From Betaproteobacteria bacterium (GTDB lineage Bacteria; Pseudomonadota; Gammaproteobacteria; Burkholderiales; Rhodocyclaceae), in NCBI GenBank assembly GCA_028065725.1, contig JAPTVL010000209.1, forward strand, positions 1-6,400: DNA of 6,400 nt, in the 5' to 3' direction. Each line of letters opens with the position of its first letter. Within the stretch, counting starts at the first letter, position 1. This document shows, one piece after another, positions 1 to 4,862 of the stretch. Both the position numbers and the translations under genes were made by a program. The notes below the pieces were generated by a model, which worked only from the letters and a program-made list of their open reading frames with translations, was not told the origin of the DNA and searched no databases.

Positions 1-243
1 GTGGAGTCCTTCGGTCAGGTCCATCACCTTGATCACGTCGACCAGCTTGTTCAGCTGCTTGGTGATCTGCTCGATGATTTCTTCCGAGCCGGTGGTGACG
101 ATGGTCATGCGCGACAGGGTGGCGTCCTCGGTCGGCGCCACGGTGAGCGACTCGATGTTGTAGGCGCGCGCCGAGAACAGCCCGGCGACGCGCGACAGCG
201 CGCCGGCTTCGTATGCCATCAGGAGGGAAATGATGTGTCTCAT
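1..243 (-). CDS. ilvH: Acetolactate synthase small (regulatory) subunit, N-terminal part
   Basis: This is the regulatory subunit of acetohydroxyacid synthase. In this family it activates the catalytic subunit and carries valine feedback inhibition through an N-terminal ACT domain. The window holds the first 81 codons; the gene continues past the left edge. The protein starts [19 protein letters not shown] and continues with an [22 protein letters not shown] stretch, which is diagnostic of the IlvH ACT domain. The ATG overlaps the ilvI stop as ATGA, and GGAGG lies four bases upstream inside ilvI (plus strand 248-252), so the start is secure and translation is probably coupled. Oddity: residues 10-11 are Ala-Tyr where the E. 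coli-type protein has Glu-Asn, and residue 27 is Ala where Gly is usual. Asn29 is kept. Identity is very sure; altered regulation is inference. Confidence 0.97.
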   Translation of the reverse strand, partial: MRHIISLLMAYEAGALSRVAGLFSARAYNIESLTVAPTEDATLSRMTIVTTGSEEIIEQITKQLNKLVDVIKVMDLTEGLH

Positions 244-1952
244 AGTTCCTCCGCCAGGATCATTTCGGACAGGCCCTTGCCGCCTTCGACCATGGGGAAG
301 ACGTTTTCGGTCTGGTCGGTCTGGAAATCCATGAACACCATTCTTTCCTTCAACGCGGGCGAGAAGGCTTCCTTCAGCGCGGCCTCGACGTCCTCGGGCT
401 TGTCGATGCGCATGCCGATGTGGCCGTAGGCTTCGGCCAGCTTGACGAAGTCGGGCAAGGACTCCATGTAGGACTCGGCGTAGCGGCTGCCGTAGAAGAA
501 CTCCTGCCACTGCCGCACCATGCCCATGTAGCGGTTGTTGAGCGTAACGACCTTGACGGGAATGCGGTACTGCTTGCAGGTCGACAGTTCCTGGATGCAC
601 ATCTGGATGCTCGATTCGCCGGTGATGCAGGCGACCTGCGCGTCGGGATGCGCGAGCTGCACGCCCATGGCGTACGGCAGGCCGACGCCCATGGTGCCCA
701 AGCCCCCGGAATTGATCCAGCGGCGCGGCTTGTCGAACTTGTAGTACTGCGCCGCCCACATCTGGTGCTGGCCGACGTCGGAGGTGATGAAGGCATCGCC
801 CCTGGTCACTTCCCACAATTTTTCCACCACGTATTGCGGCTTGATGATGGGACTGTTGCTGTTGTATTTGAGGCAGTTCTTCGAACGCCACAGCTCGATT
901 TGCGTCCACCAGGCATTGAGCGCGGCGGCATCGGGTTTTTCCTTGGCCTGCTTCAGCAGCGCCAGCATGTCGGCCAGCACGTTCTGCACGTCGCCGACGA
1001 TGGGCACGTCGACCTTGACGCGTTTGGAAATCGACGACGGGTCGATGTCGACATGGATGATGCGGCGCTGTTCGCGCGCGAAGTGCGCGGGGTTGCCGAT
1101 CACGCGGTCGTCGAAGCGCGCGCCAACGGCCAGCAGCACGTCGCAGTGCTGCATCGCCATGTTGGCTTCATAGGTGCCGTGCATGCCAAGCATGCCGAGG
1201 TTCTGCCTGTCGGTGGCGGGATAGCCGCCCAGGCCCATCAGGGTGTTGGTGCAGGGAAAGCCCAGCAGGCGCGTCAACTCGGTCAATTGCGCCGAGGCAT
1301 CACCCAGCACCACGCCGCCGCCGGCGTAGATCATCGGGCGCTTGGCTTCGAGCAGCATCTGCACGGCGCGCTTCATCTGGCCGCTGTGGCCCTTGACCAC
1401 CGGGTTGTACGAGCGCATCTCGACCGTGGCCGGGTATTCGAATTCCGTGCGATGGGCAGTCACGTCCTTGGGCACGTCGACCACCACCGGGCCGGGGCGG
1501 CCGGTGGCCGCAATGATGAAGGCCTTCTTCATCGTCACGGCCAGATCCTTCACGTCCTTGACCAGGAAGTTGTGCTTGACGCAGGGGCGTGTGATGCCGA
1601 CGGTGTCCACTTCCTGGAAGGCGTCCAGGCCGATCGCCGGGGTCGGCACCTGGCCGGTCACGACGACGATGGGAATGGAATCCATGTAGGCGGTGGCAAT
1701 GCCGGTCACCGCATTGGTGACGCCCGGGCCGGAGGTCACCAGCGCCACGCCGACGCGGCCGGTGGAGCGCGCATAGGCATCGGCGGCATGCACCGCGGCC
1801 TGCTCGTGGCGCACCAGCACATGCTTGAATTTGTTCTGCTTGAAGATTTCGTCGTAGATGTTGAGCACGGCCCCGCCGGGATAGCCGAACACAAACTCGA
1901 CCCCCTCTTCGGCCAGACAACGTACGACGATCTCGGCGCCCGTGGCTTCCAT
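240..1952 (-). CDS. ilvI: Acetolactate synthase large (catalytic) subunit
   Basis: The enzyme condenses two pyruvates to acetolactate, or pyruvate with 2-oxobutyrate to acetohydroxybutyrate, using thiamine diphosphate, Mg and FAD in the cytoplasm. The protein is 570 residues, close to the usual length. It shows the N-terminal [12 protein letters not shown] segment, the catalytic Glu50 in [33 protein letters not shown], the central domain, and the C-terminal diphosphate-binding domain with [15 protein letters not shown]. The diphosphate motif is unusual: G445-E446-S447 in place of GDG, ending at N472-N473. The frame stays open upstream to an ATG at 2102, but that codon abuts a terminator T-tract. 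[10 protein letters not shown] at 1952 is the family start and lies downstream of the predicted promoter. No clear Shine-Dalgarno precedes it. ilvH follows with a 4-bp overlap. The symbol ilvB would be equally acceptable. Confidence 0.98.
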   Translation of the reverse strand: MEATGAEIVVRCLAEEGVEFVFGYPGGAVLNIYDEIFKQNKFKHVLVRHEQAAVHAADAYARSTGRVGVALVTSGPGVTNAVTGIATAYMDSIPIVVVTGQVPTPAIGLDAFQEVDTVGITRPCVKHNFLVKDVKDLAVTMKKAFIIAATGRPGPVVVDVPKDVTAHRTEFEYPATVEMRSYNPVVKGHSGQMKRAVQMLLEAKRPMIYAGGGVVLGDASAQLTELTRLLGFPCTNTLMGLGGYPATDRQNLGMLGMHGTYEANMAMQHCDVLLAVGARFDDRVIGNPAHFAREQRRIIHVDIDPSSISKRVKVDVPIVGDVQNVLADMLALLKQAKEKPDAAALNAWWTQIELWRSKNCLKYNSNSPIIKPQYVVEKLWEVTRGDAFITSDVGQHQMWAAQYYKFDKPRRWINSGGLGTMGVGLPYAMGVQLAHPDAQVACITGESSIQMCIQELSTCKQYRIPVKVVTLNNRYMGMVRQWQEFFYGSRYAESYMESLPDFVKLAEAYGHIGMRIDKPEDVEAALKEAFSPALKERMVFMDFQTDQTENVFPMVEGGKGLSEMILAEEL

Positions 1953-1988
1953 AAACTGGCAATAAATCAATTCGTTGGTGGACCTGCG

Positions 1989-2018
1989 AGAGTAATCGTT
2001 TTGCCCTGTTTCGGTCAA
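1989..2018 (-). promoter_or_regulatory. Predicted sigma-70 promoter of ilvIH
   Basis: On the minus strand TTGACC (2018-2013) is followed after 18 bases by TACTCT (1994-1989). The -35 matches the consensus at five of six positions; the -10 keeps TA and the final T. Transcription would start near 1982, giving a leader of about 30 bases. That is too short for a leader-peptide attenuator, and no run of Leu, Ile or Val codons is visible, so control is more likely at initiation. Confidence 0.5.
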
Positions 2019-2036
2019 GAAATCATGGCAAAACGA
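1996..2036. repeat. 10-bp perfect inverted repeat over the ilvI promoter
   Basis: TCGTTTTGCC at 1996-2005 is repeated in inverted orientation as GGCAAAACGA at 2027-2036, with 21 bases between the arms. The arm centres are 31 bp apart, about three DNA turns. One arm lies in the -35/-10 spacer and the other just upstream of the -35 box. This suits a repressor or activator operator, because the arms lie upstream of the predicted transcript start. The regulator is unknown. Confidence 0.5.
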
Positions 2037-2103
2037 CCATCGGGGCAGCTTTTTGACCCCGTTTGCGGTTCCGGCGCTTTCAGATAGCCAGCCTGCGGAC
2101 ATG

Positions 2104-2129
2104 AAAAACCCCTCCGCACGGGGAGGGGT
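2104..2129 (-). terminator. Intrinsic terminator of the three-gene DUF2173-like operon
   Basis: On the minus strand ACCCCTCC (2129-2122), a six-base loop and GGAGGGGT (2115-2108) form an 8-bp GC-rich stem running into a run of five T (2108-2104). It lies about 55 bases after the last stop of the three-gene cluster and about 90 bases upstream of the ilvI promoter, so it separates the two units. There is no T-run on the plus side, so it acts in one direction. Confidence 0.85.
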
Positions 2130-2154
2130 CAGTCTTATTCCAGGGTGACGTTTA

Positions 2155-2173
2155 GGCCGGATCCGGGCCGGCC
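2155..2173. repeat. GC-rich palindromic hairpin in the 3' untranslated region
   Basis: GGCCGG (2155-2160) and CCGGCC (2168-2173) form a 6-bp inverted repeat. It overlaps a perfect 10-bp palindrome, CCGGATCCGG, at 2157-2166. It lies between the last stop of the three-gene operon and its terminator. It has no T-tract, so it is not itself a terminator; it could stabilise the transcript end or be chance in GC-rich DNA. Confidence 0.3.
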
Positions 2174-2184
2174 GTCCTGCTTAA

Positions 2185-2520
2185 TTATTCGTGCGCGGCC
2201 TCGCCCAGCGCCTGCATGATTTCATTCAGCGAGCCCTGCGCGTTTTCGAACATGCACACCATGTTGCCTGAGCTGCACACCGTCATCGTGTCGCCCTGCA
2301 CGATCCAGCCCTGCGACGGCGACCAGCCGCGCATCTGCGAAAACAGGGAGAACACATCGGTATTGCTCGACACCATGCGGCGGTACCACTGGGCAAATTT
2401 CGCCAGCCGCTCCATCAGGTCCTGCGACAGCATGCCCTCGGCCGCCATCAGCACGCCGTCGTCGCGGAAGCGGCAGACGGCGGTCACGCCATCGAGCACC
2501 AGGATTTTTCTCAGCGTCAT
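2185..2520 (-). CDS. DUF2173-like (roadblock/LC7-like) small protein, third copy
   Basis: This 111-residue soluble protein has no signal peptide or membrane segment and is a paralog of the two genes before it. Shared features in order are an N-terminal leucine-rich helix ending in a DGV turn (10-12), a central helix (about 33-50), QGW at 70-72, Gly76, Cys82, GN at 85-86, EN at 92-93 and a closing helix with SLNEIMQAL. The pattern resembles DUF2173, which I regard as roadblock/LC7-like: small dimerising domains that often partner with small GTPases. No biochemical role is established and no GTPase is in the window. GAGGAG (plus strand 2526-2531) overlaps the stop of the preceding gene and sits five bases before the ATG, implying coupled translation. 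The intrinsic terminator follows. Existence is sure; family assignment is from memory. Confidence 0.85.
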   Translation of the reverse strand: MTLRKILVLDGVTAVCRFRDDGVLMAAEGMLSQDLMERLAKFAQWYRRMVSSNTDVFSLFSQMRGWSPSQGWIVQGDTMTVCSSGNMVCMFENAQGSLNEIMQALGEAAHE

Positions 2521-2529
2521 ACGCGCTCC

Positions 2530-2868
2530 TCAGACAGCCTGCAGGGCATTGAAGGTGGCTTCGTAGTCGGCGTCGCGGTTCTTGACGACCACGCCGCAGT
2601 TGCCATCCACCACCACCGACCATTCCAGGCCGACCATCGAGAATCCCTTGAGCGGCTGGAACCCGCTCTGCCCGGTGAGCGCTTCCCAGCCGCGCGCCTC
2701 CATGCTGGCGATGGCCTGATTGGCCACGCACGAATGGGCCAGCAGATCCAGCACCTGCGGCGTCAGCTCGGTGCCCTCGCGCAGCACATGCGATTGCAGA
2801 TCGCCCTTGTCGCTGTAGGTAAACGCCGCCAGCGCGCCCGGCAAGTCCATCATTTTTTGCAGATTCAT
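2530..2868 (-). CDS. DUF2173-like (roadblock/LC7-like) small protein, divergent middle copy
   Basis: This 112-residue cytoplasmic protein is the middle gene of the tandem trio. It has the same layout as its neighbours: an N-terminal helix MNLQKMMDLPG, a short strand, a central helix around residues 37-58, then the motif block. The motif residues have drifted: KGF (74-76) replaces QGW, Val86 stands where both neighbours have Cys, and KN (96-97) replaces EN, while Gly80 and GN (89-90) are kept. It also has an insert-like GWEALTGQSGF stretch before the block and lacks the long C-terminal tail of the first copy. A purine-rich GGGGGAG site precedes the ATG, and the gap to the upstream gene is 27 bases. 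Function is unknown; it may form a heteromer with the other copies. The family link is by alignment to its neighbours. Confidence 0.83.
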   Translation of the reverse strand: MNLQKMMDLPGALAAFTYSDKGDLQSHVLREGTELTPQVLDLLAHSCVANQAIASMEARGWEALTGQSGFQPLKGFSMVGLEWSVVVDGNCGVVVKNRDADYEATFNALQAV

Positions 2869-2895
2869 TTTCGCTCCCCCTGTTGGGCATCAAAT

Positions 2896-3300
2896 TCAGT
2901 ACAAGGCTTCCTTGGTGTCGCCGCCCAGCCTGGCATACAGGTTGACCAGCAGGTCATCCTGCACGTCGCCGACTTTGGCACGCATGATGGTCATGACGTC
3001 GTTCAGCAGCTCGTCACGGTTTTCGATGAAGGCAAAATAATTTCCCACCGCGCAGATGGTGATTTGACTGCCGCGCACGATCCAGCCCTGCACCGGCCGG
3101 CAGCCGATGTTCTCGGCAAAGGAATCGAAGATCTCGGACTGCATGTTGACCGACAGCGTGTTGGCGCGGCACAGGATCGACGCCATGCGGGCAAACTCGT
3201 CGGTAAGCGCGCCCTCGTAGGAGAACCGGTCGCCACGGTACGCATACTCGCCGGCCGCGACAACACCGGGAATCGCCATGAGTTGCTTTACGATATGCAT
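2896..3300 (-). CDS. DUF2173-like (roadblock/LC7-like) small protein, first copy, with C-terminal tail
   Basis: This first gene of the trio encodes 134 residues. The core (about 1-108) has MHIVKQLMAIPGVVAAGEY, a central helix (34-62), QGW at 71-73, Gly77, Cys83, GN at 86-87, EN at 93-94 and a closing helix DELLNDVMTIM. A tail of about 26 residues (109-134) is absent from the other two copies. The frame is open upstream to 3438, but AAGGAGG (plus strand 3308-3314) stands just before the ATG at 3300 and the homologous cores begin there, so this start is preferred. The longer start would also overlap the divergent RDD gene. No signal peptide or membrane segment is visible. Family known role: none established; roadblock-like relatives are dimeric GTPase partners. 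No convincing promoter was found in the 79-bp divergent gap. Confidence 0.87.
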   Translation of the reverse strand: MHIVKQLMAIPGVVAAGEYAYRGDRFSYEGALTDEFARMASILCRANTLSVNMQSEIFDSFAENIGCRPVQGWIVRGSQITICAVGNYFAFIENRDELLNDVMTIMRAKVGDVQDDLLVNLYARLGGDTKEALY

Positions 3301-3307
3301 CGAGCCC

Positions 3308-3314
3308 CCTCCTT
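3308..3314 (-). promoter_or_regulatory. Strong Shine-Dalgarno site of the first DUF2173-like gene
   Basis: AAGGAGG on the minus strand ends seven bases before the ATG at 3300. It is the strongest ribosome binding site in the window and decides the 134-residue start over the longer open frame. Confidence 0.8.
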
Positions 3315-3379
3315 GATTTTGCTTATGGTTGCGGCGCGCTGTGGCAAAGTGTCGCGCCAGACCGCAATATAGAGCCACC

Positions 3380-3817
3380 ATGCAAGACAACGCAATAGCC
3401 CCCGATCCCGCCCCTTTTCTGGTGCGCATCGCCGCCATGATCTATGAATCGCTGCTCGTCACGGCAGTGGTGTTCGTGGCGTCCTTCATCATCATTCCGG
3501 TGGTGGGCGAGATGCACGCGCCGTGGCAGCGCCACCTGTTTCAGGTCTACATCCTGGGCATTCTGTTCGCCTATTTCAGCGCGTTCTGGCTGCGCAGCGG
3601 CCAGACCCTGGCAATGAAAACCTGGCGCATCCGCCTGGTTCAGCAGAACGGCGACACCCTGACCTTCAGGCAGGCGGTGCTGCGCTTTTTCCTCGCCCTC
3701 ATCGGCCTGCTGCTGGCGGGTGCCGGCTTCTGGTGGGCGCTCGTCGACCGCGACCGCCAGTTCCTGCACGACCGCATCGTCGGTACCCGGCTGGTGCGCG
3801 TGCCGCGCAAGGCATGA
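3380..3817 (+). CDS. RDD family integral membrane protein
   Basis: The gene encodes a 145-residue inner-membrane protein. Hydrophobic segments lie near residues 18-40, 52-72 and 100-121. The family pattern is visible: Arg16 at the start of the first membrane helix, GQTLAMKTWRIRLV (74-87), and the closing HDRIVGTRLV (130-139). At the position seven residues after Arg16, where the family usually has Asp, there is Glu23, a conservative change. RDD proteins are poorly understood; some have been linked to ion transport, which cannot be inferred here. The open frame begins with TTG at 3329, but the ATG at 3380 gives a normal RDD N-terminus. No Shine-Dalgarno is evident; a TATAGA box at 3368-3373 would even place the transcript start at the ATG. 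The gene overlaps the next one as ATGA. Confidence 0.9.
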   Translation: MQDNAIAPDPAPFLVRIAAMIYESLLVTAVVFVASFIIIPVVGEMHAPWQRHLFQVYILGILFAYFSAFWLRSGQTLAMKTWRIRLVQQNGDTLTFRQAVLRFFLALIGLLLAGAGFWWALVDRDRQFLHDRIVGTRLVRVPRKA

Positions 3818-4245
3818 GCTGGCGCGAACACCTGCGGACACGCCTGCTGGACATCCGGCCCGAAAGCGTGTGCGCACTCGATGCGGCGGCCCGGCAACTG
3901 GCGGGCGACGTGCTGCCCGACACACCGGTCCGCACGCTTGACTCCCTGCCGGGTGCATCCTGTGCTCTGGCGCTGGGGATCGATGCGCTGAACGGACTGG
4001 ACGCAGAGCAGGCCCGGCACCTGATCGGCCGGACGCGCCTGTACCTTGCACCGCGCATCCTGCTGGTCGCGCCATCCGGCTGCGTGCTGGACGAGACGGC
4101 GTTTATCGCACTCGGCTTCACGCTGTCCGCCACCGATGCTGCAGCGGATCTGCGCATCCACTATTACGATATCGACACCTACAAGACGGTGCCGGACTGG
4201 CTCAATGCCCGGTACTGGGCGCATCCCGAACGCTGGGAGCCCTAA
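3814..4245 (+). CDS. Conserved hypothetical protein, resembles DUF6231
   Basis: The gene encodes a soluble 143-residue protein whose ATG overlaps the stop of the RDD gene (ATGA), so the two are probably translated together. The N-terminus MSWREHLRTRLLDIRPESV is followed by alternating hydrophobic strands: CALALGIDALNGL (about 50-62), the helix-forming EQARHLIGRTR, then RILLVAP (83-89). It ends in the aromatic segment HYYDIDTYKTVPDWLNARYW and AHPERWEP. The strand-helix layout hints at a degenerate nucleotide- or SAM-binding fold, but no glycine-rich binding motif is visible. The closing DWLNARYWAHPERWE block matches my memory of DUF6231 proteins from Beta- and Gammaproteobacteria; no function is known for these. 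The reading frame is convincing by its operon position and codon use; the family name is tentative. Confidence 0.8.
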   Translation: MSWREHLRTRLLDIRPESVCALDAAARQLAGDVLPDTPVRTLDSLPGASCALALGIDALNGLDAEQARHLIGRTRLYLAPRILLVAPSGCVLDETAFIALGFTLSATDAAADLRIHYYDIDTYKTVPDWLNARYWAHPERWEP

Positions 4246-4254
4246 AGGATCGCG

Positions 4255-4326
4255 ATGCCCCTTGTGGGTACTTCGATCCGCTACACGCTGAAGTCCCGCA
4301 AGGCGGGATGGAGTCGTATGCCCTGA
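4255..4326 (+). CDS. Possible 23-residue basic small protein
   Basis: A 24-codon frame (MPLVGTSIRYTLKSRKAGW, then four residues and stop) starts ten bases after the previous stop. AAAGGA at 4244-4249 overlaps that stop and is spaced five bases from the ATG, better than the sites of several larger genes here. The peptide is basic (five Arg/Lys, no Asp or Glu). A hairpin sits inside it. It could equally be a chance frame in an untranslated region; I know no homolog. Confidence 0.25.
   Translation: MPLVGTSIRYTLKSRKAGWSRMP
4294..4308. repeat. Short perfect hairpin behind the RDD operon
   Basis: TCCCGC (4294-4299), loop AAG and GCGGGA (4303-4308) form a tight 6-bp stem-loop. There is no T-tract after it on either strand, so it is a weak terminator at best. 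It may be a REP-like unit or protect the 3' end of the RDD operon transcript. Confidence 0.4.
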
Positions 4327-4350
4327 GCCCGCAAGCGCGCCCGCTTACGC

Positions 4351-4356
4351 TACACT
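4351..4356 (+). promoter_or_regulatory. Possible -10 box of the SseB-like gene
   Basis: TACACT in the context GCTACACTGG matches the -10 consensus at four of six positions and lies 28 bases before the ATG at 4385. No recognisable -35 element stands 16-18 bases upstream, so support is weak. Confidence 0.3.
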
Positions 4357-4384
4357 GGCCGTAATCCCGAATCCGCCTCAGACC

Positions 4385-4840
4385 ATGAACTTCGTCCCCC
4401 ACAACGCGCTTGAAGAGCAGCTGGCTGCCGTGCATGCCGGCACGCTCGACGCCGAAACCTTCGTGCTGCAACTCATCGAGCAGCAGCTGTTCATGCCGGT
4501 GCGCGACGAGAAGAACCCGATCCATGGCTTCCAGCGCACCACCCAGGCCGAGCCGCTGATCATCGAGGACGAGGACGGCGAGCGCGTGCTGGTGCTGTTC
4601 ACCAGCCCCGAGCGCGCCAAGCCCTTCGTCGAGCATTTCCCCGAATTCTCGGGCGGCCTGCTCACCGAGTTTTCCTGGCTGCTGCGCCGCATCGGCGGCG
4701 GCGTGCCGATCGCGCTGAATCCGGGCTGGGACATCGGCATGGATTTCGACGCCGACACGATCGCCCAGCTGGTCGCGCAGCTGCCGCCCGAACACCCAGA
4801 CGGGCACAAGCACCCTGACGGGCACAAGCACACGGCCTGA
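4385..4840 (+). CDS. SseB family protein with a His-rich repeat tail
   Basis: The gene encodes a soluble 151-residue protein with an SseB N-terminal type domain: LEEQLAAVHAG, then a QLFMPVRDE strand, an EPLIIEDEDGERVLVLFTS strand pair, a short helix (PERAKPFVEHFPEF) and IGGGVPIALNPGWDIGM near residues 102-118. Domains of this kind occur in small bacterial proteins of unclear role, E. coli SseB being the name-giver; no enzyme activity is known. The C-terminus is unusual: HPDGHK appears twice in a row (residues 137-148), then HTA, adding five histidines, encoded by an 18-bp tandem duplication. The start at 4385 lacks a Shine-Dalgarno but begins the domain properly. The GlcD-like gene starts 22 bases downstream, so co-transcription is likely. 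The family call is confident. Confidence 0.88.
   Translation: MNFVPHNALEEQLAAVHAGTLDAETFVLQLIEQQLFMPVRDEKNPIHGFQRTTQAEPLIIEDEDGERVLVLFTSPERAKPFVEHFPEFSGGLLTEFSWLLRRIGGGVPIALNPGWDIGMDFDADTIAQLVAQLPPEHPDGHKHPDGHKHTA
4793..4828 (+). repeat. Two tandem 18-bp repeats encoding HPDGHK twice
   Basis: CACCCAGACGGGCACAAG (4793-4810) is repeated at 4811-4828 with one silent change (CCA to CCT), and a third copy begins with CAC at 4829. The unit is in frame with the SseB-like gene and sits just before its stop. Confidence 0.9.
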
Positions 4841-4862
4841 TCCCTCTTTTTTCCTGTTTGCC

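Noticed and set aside
420..2087. Long plus-strand open frame of 555 codons opposite ilvI
   Set aside because: It is antisense to a clear ilvI gene, is rich in His, Gly, Ala and Arg as expected from high-GC third positions, and has no recognisable domain.
1953..2102. N-terminal extension of ilvI to the ATG at 2102
   Set aside because: That ATG abuts the terminator T-tract and lies upstream of the predicted promoter; the extra 50 residues do not resemble the family, which begins at [10 protein letters not shown].
1953..2184. Leader-peptide attenuator for ilvIH
   Set aside because: The terminator at 2104-2129 lies upstream of the predicted ilvI promoter and closes the preceding operon; no short frame rich in Leu, Ile or Val codons precedes it.
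2222..2893. Minus-strand 223-codon frame crossing two of the small paralogs
   Set aside because: It overlaps both genes in another frame, is Arg/Gly/Ala-rich, and lacks the ribosome sites and paralogy that support the three short genes.
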